Of a stretch of DNA of 64,000 bases, positions 11,366 through 22,348 are shown one piece after another. Both the position numbers and the translations under genes were made by a program. Every line of letters begins with the position of its first letter. The first letter of the stretch is position 1. The stretch comes from Cadophora sp. MPI-SDFR-AT-0126 (Eukaryota > Ascomycota > Leotiomycetes > Helotiales > Ploettnerulaceae). The stretch covers positions 372,001 to 436,000 of the forward strand of contig JAGMVK010000023.1 in assembly GCA_020747065.1 (NCBI GenBank), given 5' to 3'. The notes under the pieces were generated by a model. It did not search any database. It had not been told where the DNA came from and saw only the letters and a program-made list of their open reading frames with translations.

Positions 11366-11481
11366 TTGGACGCAGCTCACGGTGGGATGTGCACGGGCCA
11401 CCGTAGGAAATTTTCCTATCATGGCTCGTGCACACAGCGAGTCTGGGTCTAGTCGAATTTCTCTCTTATCTATGCCAACGT

Positions 11482-13299
11482 CTATCTACTACATACACTG
11501 CAAGCACAGCTCTTTCCCTGCCCTCGTAGAAAATTCGTTCCACAGAAGGCAGTTACTTCCTCGTCGTGTGATATGTCCCTGACTGCAACAATCATCTGTC
11601 TCCACATCTCAGATATCTTCATTACCTTAAATTTTGCTGAAGGATCACACGAGTGGTTAACTTTCCGAACCCAATTTCCCATCTTTTTCGAATAAATCTG
11701 CGCGACAGGCTCGTCGCCAAGATCAGGCCTTCTGAATTCTATAGACCAGCCATCATTAAAAGTGTCAAGAGGCACAAACTCTCCAAGAAGCTCCCCCAAG
11801 ATTTGGCCTTTTTTGTATATACCGACCGCCCGAATGCCTTGGCCCTTTCCTAGCTCGTTACTTATTCGAGGCCGAGTCTGAGGCAAGCGCGAAACGATGC
11901 AACTACAATCTCCTTCGTCGCACAGATTACATCGAGTATCGGAAGGGGAAACCCAGCTAGGGGATTTGGGCCACTCCCAAGGCCAACAATCGGGTTTCGG
12001 CCATTCATATCTCGCGACCTCGTTCTCTTCTATCAAATGGAACTCCTTCATGAAGGGAGCTAGCTCTTTGGCGGATAACCGATCGAGTTCCAGAGGATCC
12101 TCGCTCTCCCATTCGAATTCTGGAACCTCCATATTTTGCCAAATCGACATTTGAAGGGTGTTACCAATTTGAAACAGAGGCATAGACCTGCCGGGGCCCA
12201 ATAGCGAGTGTAATTGCTGTATATCGTGCTGGTTTAGTTCGTAATATGTACGGCCGGATATCCTTTGAGTGGCTCCCCTATCTTCTCGATTCGGTGGAAT
12301 GAGACACAAGAGGCCGTCGAAATTGCCACACAGCCTTCTCCACCGCCGGCCTTCTTTAAGGTAATCATGCAAACGCGTGCGGTTCCGTTTCGTTCGCGCC
12401 CACTTCAGCCCATCCATGAGCTCGTTAAGACTCTCTGGATCTGCAGAGCTACGGCCTGCCTTTCCGCTGTCTATCACATCGGCCAGCTTAACTTTCGCGA
12501 AGCGGTTCAAGAATTCAATAAGCGGTGATCTTTCCTCTCCGAAGCTAATCACTCGCACAAGTTGCACGGCAAGTTTGTTGTCCTTGTTGACTTCAAATAA
12601 CGGCGTCGACCGGTCTCTCCAGCTGCGAACTAAAGTGCGCAAGCGGTGGAATCCCTCCTTCCCGCGTACTGCCTCCGAGAGGATACTGATTTGGGGCGCA
12701 ACTTTGGGCTTACTTGGTTGGATCTCGGTCTGTGTGGCCTTCCTCTTTCTCTCAGTAACGGCTGGAGGCTCGTTCAGCGCTTCTGAGGCAGCTTTCGTAT
12801 TTGTTCGGGAGAGCCGATTGTGAGTAGCTGTAGGCTTCCGTAGCGGACGCACTGCTTCGCTGGATTGTGTTTCTGCAGGTGGTACTTGACCCTGGGCCTC
12901 TAAGTGAGTTGTCGTTCTCGCATGCGGATCGCGACCTTCCTCCCAGAGCGGGTGTGCCTTCCCTCGGCTCTTGGTGACAGCTGAAGGGGTTGGTTCACAC
13001 AGGATTTGTCTGGGAGCACCATGTTGTGTTTCGATTTCCATCATAGCATTCACCATGGTATCAGTCTGCGAAAGGCCGTTGCCGCTCGGTGTACGTGTGC
13101 TGAGCGCTGCCTTGACAGTCCGCAGGTCTGCAGAAATACCATCCAGGGACTTGCAGAGTTGCGCCATCCAACTCGGCTGCGTGTTCGCATGCGTTGAGCA
13201 GTGGTCTCTATTCTTGCTGCTGAATAATATCTTGAAATTTTCGACCAGTCCATTGAGTCGTCTCTCAATACTATCAACTTTCTCCGCCACGTCTTCCAT
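11482..13299 (-). CDS. SET-domain protein with long unique N-terminus
   Basis: A single frame of 605 residues runs from the ATG at 13299; upstream the frame is open to a GTG at 13446 but has no ATG. Residues 1-230 are charged and low-complexity with a short coiled coil, and 230-440 are an unrecognised globular region. The C-terminal ~150 residues carry a cysteine cluster (CNLCDEGDCSC) and then a SET domain: a first strand (ELGKGQGIRAVGIYKKGQIL), the NHSCDPSAKF motif at about residue 548, DEEVTAFCG, and a CxCxxC post-SET. SET proteins transfer methyl groups from S-adenosylmethionine to lysine. The usual tyrosine in the last motif is replaced by Phe-Cys here, which may change product specificity or activity. 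Convergent with the channel gene. Confidence 0.8.
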   Translation of the reverse strand: MEDVAEKVDSIERRLNGLVENFKILFSSKNRDHCSTHANTQPSWMAQLCKSLDGISADLRTVKAALSTRTPSGNGLSQTDTMVNAMMEIETQHGAPRQILCEPTPSAVTKSRGKAHPLWEEGRDPHARTTTHLEAQGQVPPAETQSSEAVRPLRKPTATHNRLSRTNTKAASEALNEPPAVTERKRKATQTEIQPSKPKVAPQISILSEAVRGKEGFHRLRTLVRSWRDRSTPLFEVNKDNKLAVQLVRVISFGEERSPLIEFLNRFAKVKLADVIDSGKAGRSSADPESLNELMDGLKWARTKRNRTRLHDYLKEGRRWRRLCGNFDGLLCLIPPNREDRGATQRISGRTYYELNQHDIQQLHSLLGPGRSMPLFQIGNTLQMSIWQNMEVPEFEWESEDPLELDRLSAKELAPFMKEFHLIEENEVARYEWPKPDCWPWEWPKSPSWVSPSDTRCNLCDEGDCSCIVSRLPQTRPRISNELGKGQGIRAVGIYKKGQILGELLGEFVPLDTFNDGWSIEFRRPDLGDEPVAQIYSKKMGNWVRKVNHSCDPSAKFKVMKISEMWRQMIVAVRDISHDEEVTAFCGTNFLRGQGKSCACSVCSR

Positions 13300-16200
13300 C
13301 ACCACGTAGCGATAAATATAAGCTGCGGCTAGGAGTATTTGCTGATCGAAGCAAAATAGCGCAGTGATCTCATTCGTAAAGCGAGGTGGGTTGACTTGTG
13401 TGAGAAATCTGGTGTGTGGGAAGCCTTGTGCAAGAAAACGGAACACAAGAACTTGCGATCCTCGGGTCAGTAGTGCTTATATAAGCAGCAAATTTGACAT
13501 CACCAGTGGGGGTCAGATTTAATTGCGCACCCCCAAAATTAAGCGAGAACACCACTAAAACTCACCCCCTTCGTAACTATTATTCAATAGTAATACCTTT
13601 ATTGTGGAGGGAGAGAAGCCCAATAACCACACAACAAGAGAGGTAGCATATAGTGAGGTACGAGGAGGGTTCCTAGGTTGGGAAATCACAGATCGATCAA
13701 ATCTAGAGACATCACATATCTGAATAGAGTGAAAAGTCGAAGGAGGGGAGGAGGAAAAGATCTATTAGATAGAATTGTTGTCTGCGTCGCTCTTGTCGAA
13801 CTGTTTACAAGTGTTGACCTCTTTTATGTGGGAAAAGCCTATCTGGTCAGGTGACAAAGAAAATCCCGAGGGTCTTCCCCGCCACCTTCGTCCCCATCTT
13901 TAAAAGCTCCGCTCGCCCTCGAGCAAATCATACAAAAGAAACATACAACCAATTAGAGTTCTAATAACTCAAGTAGTTGGTGCGAAATCAGGTGCAGAAG
14001 GAAAGTCCCGTGATAGTTGACCTGTCACCTTTGGAAGCAAACAATCGTCTCGCTTAGCGCCGTCGGCCCCCTCATAAAGGTAGGCCTCCCCCCACCACTT
14101 TTCCAACTTCAACTCTCCAACAACACCAACTCTCCCTCTATACCAATTCAGCTCCACTGCACTTCAACACGTCTTAACTTCTCTCATTCCTCTTCCATCA
14201 ATCAAAGCACCACTTCTTCTTCTCCTCCTGCACTTCAAAACCTCCAAGAAAGCAAACATTTTTCCCTTCAGCCTCACCGTACCCCGCAGATCGACTTCAC
14301 CATCAACTTCCACATTACTCCCAAGGTAAGGCTTCCTCTTGAGTCAAAGAAGACCTCAGCTAACTTCCTTCTAGTTGCCAACAAGAGCCGCAACGTCGTC
14401 GTCGTCGCCATTCCTCATCTAAAGAGCTCACTTTGCTATATCTTATTCCAGAAAAGTATCGTCTTGAGTTCACCATTGGGTTGACTACTGCCTAGTCTTG
14501 GCAACTTTCTTTCACTTTCCCAACTAACCTTCCCTTCCAAATCACCTTCAATCATTTTCAACAAGTCAAATCTTCTTCCTGCTAACCAAAGAAAGGTGTC
14601 GTCGCGTTGTCAGTCACCTTAGAGGTGCCAATCCCCAATCACCAAAGGTCAACTCTTAGAGATCTTCTCTCATCTTTGACCTGTAAGTTGCTCCTATCCC
14701 TTCACTTATTCACAGAGTAACTGCACATAGATCTTCCCTCCATGTTGTCACCATCTTCTTCAGGCTCGTGAACCAATGGTAACGCAAGACAACCTTGTGC
14801 GACTACCTGCAATCAAACTCCACACCTCGGGGTTAGAACGTGCATGTCGCGCTGTACTGATCTTCCCTTGGTAATGGGTCACTGAGTAGCTTTCGGGTCC
14901 CTCCACATGCGAGTCTTGTTGCTCCTGCGCAAGTAACACTGTTGAAGTCAGGTGCGAACGCCTTCAGTCTCTCACCATTGGTTGGTTGGTTGGGGTGGAG
15001 GCTGGCTTCGATATCGACAGGCGTCGTCCATACGTCTCCCTCCCTCCCTCCTATCTTCGAAGGTTTATGGCAGAACGCCGGGTGGAATGGGCATACCAGG
15101 GTTGAAATGCGTCGAGCAGGGTGGGGGGGCTATATTTGGGTCCCTTTGACAGTGGCTTCTTTGGAAACAACTGAGCCTTCTCGGAATGATGGTTCGACGA
15201 CAGCGACGGTCTCTTGACTACATCAGTTCTTTAATGGGGGTTAAGGAACTTGTTGTATCTCTTGAGACTAAAGCTTGACTTGACTCCTGGCCGGTTGCTT
15301 TGTGGGTTGTCCGCTATGAGGGTCGTCCGCTATGTTGATCTGCCCAGAGGTCATGGTTCCGTTGGCTTTGTGGCTGTTGGCTCTTGTCCCCGTCCGTTTT
15401 ACCTAACGACACTTCTCGGAATGATGTAGTAGGTGTTGAGGAAGACTTCATGCGAACCTCTGAGGGTAGCTCCCAAAGACTCAATTGATTCTAGTACTCT
15501 TTACTGAACCTGGCTGGAAGTTGAGGGTTATTGGAGTCTTTGTTGCTTCAGCGACATTGATGCGAGCCTGGAATGGCGGCACTCCTGCTTGCAGGTTTGT
15601 CATGGTTGAAGAGCCATTGTACCATACTTGAATATTGTCCACAACTTGCAGTCTCCTGTCAGCACTCAGGCAGCGAAGTATGCTACCTCTTGTCCATTAG
15701 CACCGGTGAAAAGCAAGAGAAGCTTTCATTCTTTCTAGCTTTCCGACGGGAGGGACCTGAGAGATGTTGGCGTATATGCAGAAGGGGCCCAGACCTGGCA
15801 GGCGAGAGATTTTGGGCAGAATTAATTGGGGGTAGTCGACTAATACTCGATCCCCGAAAGGTTCACCAGCTAGGGGTCGACGGCCGATGGCATGTTCAGA
15901 TCTCTAGCACGTGGGGTGGGGTTGTTGGCTTTATTTCGTCGCCTATGATGATAAATCTTCTTGGATAGATTGGAAACCTGCTTTGACGCTTGCTTAGGCT
16001 TGTTGACGGGTAGTGCAGACCGGCGAATTCTTGGATCTGAGGCTATTTTTGACGATAACTTGTTGGCTTAAGGTTTCAGAGAGCATGGCTCTGATTCCGA
16101 GCGCGCTACCTTGATTGATTCATTTCTCAGGGTTGTTGGCTTCGCCAGGTGGTGCTCAACGGCAAGATCAGCTTGGTTTCATTCATTTGGCCCTGAACAC

Positions 16201-16740
16201 TCCCGGTGCCTATGGCGAAGTTCTCTTTTTATTCTGTGGGTTGAATGCCGAGAGTTGGTGCCCTTGGTGTGTTGCATCTGTGTCTTCGGGGTGTCTAGCA
16301 ACGTTGGACTCGAATTTCTGGCCTAGGCCACAGGTTCAACCTGCCGTTTTGGAATCTAGTCCTGCGGATCGAGCCCGGCAGCTGGCCCATAACGAAGTCT
16401 ACTTTTTGCCGCCTTGGAATATCACTGGCTTGATGATGGCAGTCTCGTTCTAAACCTGTCGTCCGTTCATGGGAACAGCGGCAGGTAGTTGTGGGAGCGT
16501 TGGTTCCTTGGAGCTTGCTCGGGGGAATTGGCTATCTTGTAACGCGGGGCCAATGTTCTCTCTGACTTGCTCAGGGCTATATAGGCTCTTCCTTCAGTGG
16601 GTTATTGATCAAGAGAGTAGTGGAAGTAGTTGCAATGCTACCGTCACCCTCTTCAAAAGAAAAGTGCGTCCTCGCACAGGCTATGTTACAGTGAAGAGGA
16701 GTGCTGAAGGTCGGTTGTTGGTGATGTACATAGCGTGTAA
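13300..16740. other. long gene-poor stretch with a pyrimidine-rich, leader-like segment
   Basis: No convincing coding region was found. From about 14050 to 14720 the plus strand is strongly CT-rich and contains two GTAAG...CTAG/CAG pairs that look like introns (for example 14325-14373), as in the spliced 5' leader of a highly expressed gene, but no open frame follows. Between 14960 and 15140 there are GGTTGG runs. Frames of 90-155 codons exist on the plus strand but have poor composition and no start context. Part of this region may belong to the retroelement whose integrase end starts at 16741. Confidence 0.45.
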
Positions 16741-17746
16741 TTAGTTGTGAGTTGGAATAGCGGGTACTCTGATCACCGTGCCATCGCCCCTAGCTTGTTG
16801 TATTGTCGGAATCGCAGGGTTCTCCAAGAATTCGGGGTCACTGATATCGTGTATAACAACATCAGGCTCTCGATTTGCCACGATATTAGCGTCAGCATCC
16901 TCTGTGGGCTCTTCGTCGGTGTCGCTGTTATTGTAAATGAGGGTTTCTCTCTTGTGAAGGAGCTTGAGCTTGTTCCCGGCGAACGTTCGACGTAGTTGAG
17001 GGCCGTCAGCGCCTAGCTCCTTGAGCTTGTGATACCCCTTGTCTGAATATGCACTGTAGATCTCGTAGGGTCCGAGCCACCCGAAGTCAAGCGCACGACT
17101 GGTGGACATATCGATCTCTCTTATAGAGTCCCATCTTAGAACCAAGTCTCCCTTAACGAAAGGCCGTTTCCGGATGTCGTGCTTAAGATTAAACGCTTCC
17201 TTTCCTTCTTGACGACGGCGAGTCTTCATGAGCATGGCCTCGTCTATGCATTCTTGACGCATCTGGAACTGCAATGCTAAGAGTTGCAGGAGCTTAGAGC
17301 GGTCCCTAATCTCTTCGGTAAACAGTGATCTCCAGGTTGGGTTTGTTGTCTCGATGGGTAAGATTGGTTCCCTGCCGTAGACCATGTAGAAAGGTGTACC
17401 CTGTTGGGCCATGGACTGTGGTTCTGTCCGCAAACATTAAGCCATTTCCCACCCCATCTTGGACAGTGCGTTCTTCATCGAACTATGTCCTCTCTCAATT
17501 ATCCCATTTGCCTTGGCGTTGTATGTAGAGATTTGAATCCGTTGGCTTCCATCTTGTTGAGCAACTCGACGACATCTCCCCCGCCACACGCTTCCCAGAG
17601 GATGTGTTACGACAGGAACGGGCGACCCAGTCCAATAATTTGATGAACAAATAAGTTCGATTATCTTTTTCGCCTCTTGGTATTCGAGAATTCCTTCGAG
17701 GGGTTTCTGGCACAGTAAAATTCAAGCATGACCCATATTCAAGCAA
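16741..17746 (-). mobile_element. decayed 3' end of Ty3/gypsy pol (integrase C-terminus)
   Basis: The minus strand from 17433 to 16741 is open and carries hallmarks of a chromovirus-type integrase tail: GTPFYMVYGREPILPIE, then a basic helix, then a PFVKGDLVLRWD and FGWLGPYEI module. Immediately upstream, another frame encodes YNAKANGIIERGH, the region of the catalytic glutamate, but it is separated from the tail by frameshifts and stops between about 17440 and 17640. Reverse transcriptase and RNase H are absent, so only the last ~1 kb of an element remains. It cannot move on its own. The 3' LTR expected below 16741 was not identified. Confidence 0.85.
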
Positions 17747-19530
17747 AATATCACGATATTACTCGCACGCGAAGCAGCTGACTTGAAGAAAGGTATCATT
17801 CGTCGTTGAGGTTTTATCATCTACTTGAAACTTTGAGAGATTTGATCTTGATCGACGCCTTTGTGCTCATCGATGGTTACCAGCCTCAGAAGTGGGAGGA
17901 CATCCGAATGACTGTTCTTTGGCTTGCGAGGAATCGGATCCGGCGGTAGAGCCAGATCGTCCTGTCTAGTAGCTGGTGCTTTTCTCCTAAAGAGAGAAGG
18001 TAAGGTTGGTAAGCATGCGCAGATAACACTAACATGCACCTCAATGGAGCTCCAATATCCCACAGGAACATAATCCCCTGCCTCTATGGTTAATCCCTGT
18101 ATATCGACGTTTCAAAAGGAACTTACAAGTTATGTTATGAGTGTTTGCGAACTTGACCAGCGATGTTAGTTGCAATGTGCTAACGATAGTGACTCTAGTT
18201 GTTCCTATATTAGAGGCTAGTCTTGAAACTTTGATTCTTAGGTACTTGCAGAAATCCGAGGCTAAACATGACTAATATATGAATCTTTTGTTCCTATGAC
18301 ATCACGAGTCTTGTCAACTCTGGTAATGGGAGGATAACAGTAACTGCATCAAGAATAATGTTGATTGCGGCGCTTGTCCATTCGACTGCATTTGCATTGA
18401 TGCATTTAGCCGGAACCGTGCTATCCCATCTCGTCTAAGCGGCGTGGACTGGAATGCATTGGAATATTGAAGCAGTAATAAAAGCCGTGCCGTAGAGAAG
18501 ATTTACTACCGTAGCGACATGCGTTATTCTTCTCGGCAGTCCCTGGGAGAAAATTCGAAGGTAAAGACATAGTATCGACACCCGTATCATCGTCGAACTC
18601 CTAAGATACAGCACCTCGCTGATGTAAAATATCTAAACAAGTTTAGAATAATCACGAAGTTGATCTAGACTTACATATAGAATATGAGTTATATTCTCAA
18701 ACAGCACAGACCAGATATCCTTTCTAAGTCCATGATTCGCAACTACGTTAATATATTAGCAAATTTTAATTCGGGAACGTGTAATATCCTTATTAATATA
18801 CGTATGATAGCTATTGCAGAGAGCGGAATCATAAATCCCTACTAGGAAAAAGTCATTACTAGTATATATTTCGAGCCTAGGCATTCATACTATTGAAATA
18901 ATCATAGTCTAGTTGTCCATTCCGGGTTTTCGACTTTTCATCCTCGACAAGAAGCGTAGCATTACGGCTAGCAAAGCAAGGGACACTCCAGCGATTGCAG
19001 TGATAGAAATAATATTAGTTCTGTTTCGTAGTAGCCGGTTACAGATGCTTTCCGTAATGCATTTAGTCGCTAATGATATCAGTTATCCTCCCAAAGCTTC
19101 ATGAAAACAGACCTATAAAGAGCCTCTTTGATCGTGCAGGTCCCACTCACGCAGAGTTCAAGACTATCACTCATCTGTTGATCCGTACACATGTACGGTT
19201 CAGTTGCCAGTATCCTGGGCAATTTAGTAGTCAACTCAGTTATACATTGGACCTATTCTCTTAGTATATAGAAATAAGATCAAGAAGCCTAACTTACAGC
19301 ACATGCTAGTAGGACTCTGTTAGCGAGGTTCATTTTTGCGACAGGGGGCGTGATTGCCATAATATAAGTATTAAAGACCTGGAACTGCCAAATCTAGTTT
19401 TCTTTGAAGATGTTTGTAAATATCTGGGGACGAAAGCCAGGTTTAGATGTGCCTCAGAAAATGGGCAGATTAATGGATTGTATAGAATTACTAGCATTGG
19501 AGTGTTTACAAATTTGTTTTGCCACCTAGT
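17747..19530. other. AT-rich stretch without genes
   Basis: This stretch contains many TATA/ATATA words and stops in all frames, and GC content falls, especially at 18600-19300. The composition suggests an old transposon region altered by C-to-T mutation. No start, domain or RNA gene was recognised. Confidence 0.5.
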
Positions 19531-19532
19531 GT

Positions 19533-19608
19533 GAAGCGAGGTGGTCACTAAAGCGGGGTGGTCACTGAAGCGGGTGGTCACCGAAGCGGGTGGTCACCGA
19601 AGTGGGGT
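19533..19608. repeat. minisatellite, GAAGCGGGTGGTCACC-type unit
   Basis: About four units of 16-19 bases follow each other, each built on AAGCG, G(A/G)GGTGGTCAC and a variable end. The same core GAGGTGGTC also builds the minisatellite at 24993-25060. Confidence 0.75.
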
Positions 19609-19848
19609 TTTGAGGCGTGGCACTAAAAGCGGGGTAGTGAGCTCAGCCTGAAAGTACGGGTTAACGGCCATTCATCAAAGTATCTACCAGCGGACAACAT
19701 TTCTGAAATGGCAATAAAAAGTTTGATACAAACACGAGAACTTTGGTCCAAAACTAAGTGCGTACTACTGTACCAGCATTTGTTCACGTTTATTTCCTTC
19801 TGCAGCGGTTGAATATCTAAAATTCTGCTGTCCCTCAAATCGTCAACT

Positions 19849-20187
19849 ATGGTAACCTTTTCCAACACAATCGAAGAGATAGAAAATCGATTGACACGAC
19901 TTGTTAATGAAGCTATTAAGTACAAGTTCGGCACTAATAGCGAACATCGCTGCATCTACCCTGCCGATATTGTTACAGATCCTTCCGCTGGCGTCCAAAC
20001 ATACTTCATCCGGGACGAGGCGGTATACAATGAAGGTCCTTGGAAAGATTTCGTTGACTATAAGGTCAAAGGAAGACTCCCGAAGAATAAAACACCGCGA
20101 AAGCTCTTCCAGGACGTCGATAAGGCAATTATTGATGGAGATATCATTGTGAAGCTTGTAGACACCCCGGGTCAATTGATTGATTAG
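19849..20187 (+). CDS. small protein of unknown function
   Basis: A single-exon frame encodes 112 residues from the ATG at 19849 to a TAG. Composition is balanced, with an N-terminal amphipathic helix (IEEIENRLTRLVNEAIKYKF), a central region with several aromatic residues, and a charged C-terminal part (DYKVKGRLPKNK, then DGDIIVKLVDTPG). No family was recognised. The gene stands alone in AT-rich surroundings just after a minisatellite. No ribosome-binding or promoter element can be singled out. It could be an orphan gene or the remnant of a longer one; the start could be later, as no splice evidence constrains it. Confidence 0.5.
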   Translation: MVTFSNTIEEIENRLTRLVNEAIKYKFGTNSEHRCIYPADIVTDPSAGVQTYFIRDEAVYNEGPWKDFVDYKVKGRLPKNKTPRKLFQDVDKAIIDGDIIVKLVDTPGQLID

Positions 20188-20471
20188 GATGATCTGAGAG
20201 GTTGGCACTATCACTCACCTGGAGATAAATTCGATGATGAATTTCATCACCCCCTTTCTTCTGGAACCGGCGATAAGAATCCTAGTGTAAGATTTTGTGT
20301 TTGTATCTATACTAGTGGAGGGACTTTTTGAGGCGATGACGAGGTGAATCTCAAAGATGTCAGGGGAAACAATGTCTAACAAAGGCAACAACTTTGGAAA
20401 AAGAGAGGGCGAACAACTTCTTAGCAATAAGCAATAGAAGTGATAAACGATTCCTATGATCCTCAGCAGAT

Positions 20472-20541
20472 TCTCGTGACCGTCATCTCTCTGCAATCAC
20501 CGACACCTCGGCTCCTCGCCTCCTTTTGATATGTTGAACTA
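20472..20541. repeat. dispersed repeat, copy A (copy B at 23154-23230)
   Basis: The block CTCTGCAATCACCGACACCT, followed by CGGCTCCTCGCCTCC, is found here and again 2.7 kb downstream in the same orientation, with CGTGACCGTC before and GAACTAT after it. The two copies differ by an 8-base insertion and a few substitutions. They flank the nucleoside-hydrolase-like gene. Confidence 0.85.
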
Positions 20542-20910
20542 TCCAAATCGAACTCCCCCTTTAGACCAACAGCCTTAGCCGTGCTTGCGTTCGGCTGTGG
20601 TAAATAGGGCCAAGTAGCGCAGACCAAGACCAGGACGACTGGGTGGCAATTTTAGCAACTTGCCAGTGCCCAGGGGCCTATGGAGTACAAGTGCCCTAGC
20701 TACCCACCAAGTAGTGTCGTTGAAAAATTGCGGCCCACAAATCCTCACCGAGTGCGTGCAATGGGGCGACCCGTTTTTAACTTACCGGGTTAATGATAGA
20801 AGCACTGCCCAGCGAGGGGGAGATGACTATAAGTATCGTGTTTCTACCATCGGAAAGAAAGCATTTCACCTTCTCCTCTTCCTTACTTCCAAACTCAAAA
20901 GCCTCCCGCT

Positions 20911-22348
20911 ATGGATACACCACGAACCAAGCCTGAGATACCAACCGGCCTTGACGCTAAGGGGCGAAAGGTTTACGAAACTCTGTTGCAAGTCATGGCT
21001 CAACGGATCACGCACACGAAAGCATCGCCCAATGTGGTAGTTGTGACAGATCTCGCAGCGGATTTGGATGATTTGTTAGCTATGGTTGAGCTTGACCCGT
21101 TTCATGATATCGGTTTGATCAAGTACGTCAAGATTCATCTTCTTAAATCGCCCCGAACTTGTTTCCTACTTGATGCACTTTACACCACCCATGTTCTCAC
21201 TCCGCTTCAGTATTAGAATTCATGAACTAACTTGAACATAACATAGTATTGTGGGTTACATTGCAAACCTAAAGCCAGCGAAAGAGCGAGCCCGCTTTGG
21301 ACGAGGAGCGTTAGACTCTCTTGGCCGCGGGGATATACCAATAGCTTGGGGCGAGGTGGCCACGACCAAGTCTCGTCCAGTACACTCTCACGAGTTTGAT
21401 TGCGACTTCATGGCCGAAAACGTTGTTTTCACCCCATATGGACAGCCCAAAAGCGATCCGGGAAACCCTTTGGAGATCGAGTCAGGCATTAGTCTTCTTA
21501 GCAGACTTGTAAAGAGCAGAGTTGAGACGCCAGAGGGACAACCTAGGGACCCTAAACCGGAGGAAAAGCTGACTTTCCTACTCATATCTTCACTCGCTGA
21601 TATCTGGACATTTGCTCAACTTCAACCCGAGAATTTTGTAAAAGTCACTTCGAGAGTCATTCTTCAGGGTGGTTATACCGTGGAACCCAACCTTCCCAAC
21701 TCTTGCTACACCATAATTGCGGACCCGATGGCAAACAACAATGGAGGCTTCGACATGGATTCGGCAAATGCATTCCATGAGTTTATGTGCCGCAACAAGA
21801 TTCCCTCCGTCGTATTTACAAAAGTTGCTGCGGTTGCTTCTGCTATGCCTACAAAAGTCCTCAAGGATATGGCTACCACGGGGCATGTGCTGGGCAAACA
21901 CCTTTACAAGGTCCAAGTTGATCTGGATCTTAAGTACTACGAAGCTTCGGGGGATGAGAAAAGACGCTTCAGAAGCCACATGGATGAGAAATGGTTTTTA
22001 GAAACTCGGACCAACTGGTTTCTAAGCCACACTGAAGACGAGCCCTACCCCAAAGGTTCCGAGGTACTCGAATACGTCTTGGTAGTGCCCTACGACCCTC
22101 TTGCAGCGTTAGAAGTCGCTGGTCCGGATGTCCGAGATGCTCTGAATGTTTTGAAGCTGTTTAAGGACCAGAGCATTCACAAGATAGTTGGGAGACGAGC
22201 TCCAAATCCGAAAACCAATGATTTGGGAGACATAGGAATCAATGTGGTAGAGACGCAAACGGTGCTCGAAGCCCTCTTTACGGGCTCGCTAATGGCATGT
22301 CAAGAAAGTTTTTCGTCTCAAACTTGTTCTGGACCCAAGGATCACTAG
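20911..22348 (+). CDS. inosine/uridine-preferring nucleoside hydrolase-like protein
   Basis: Exons are 20911-21122 and 21247-22348. The 124-base intron has a GTACGT donor and a CATAG acceptor. The product is 437 residues. The N-terminus carries the acidic metal-binding loop of the family (VVVVTDLAADLDDLLAM, with Asp47, Asp51, Asp53 and Asp54). The junction joins GLIN to IVGYIANLKPAKERARFGRG, and later parts include NNGGFDMDSANAFHEF and a conserved hydrophobic core. Classical nucleoside hydrolases have DxDPGxDD; here the glycine-proline step is replaced, so the protein may not cleave nucleosides. Enlarged fungal members like this one are poorly characterised. It is flanked by the two copies of a dispersed repeat. 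Confidence 0.75.

Noticed and set aside
14017..14484. 155-codon frame in the CT-rich tract
   Set aside because: It crosses two intron-like segments and has the Ser/Pro/Leu composition expected of translated CT-rich leader sequence.
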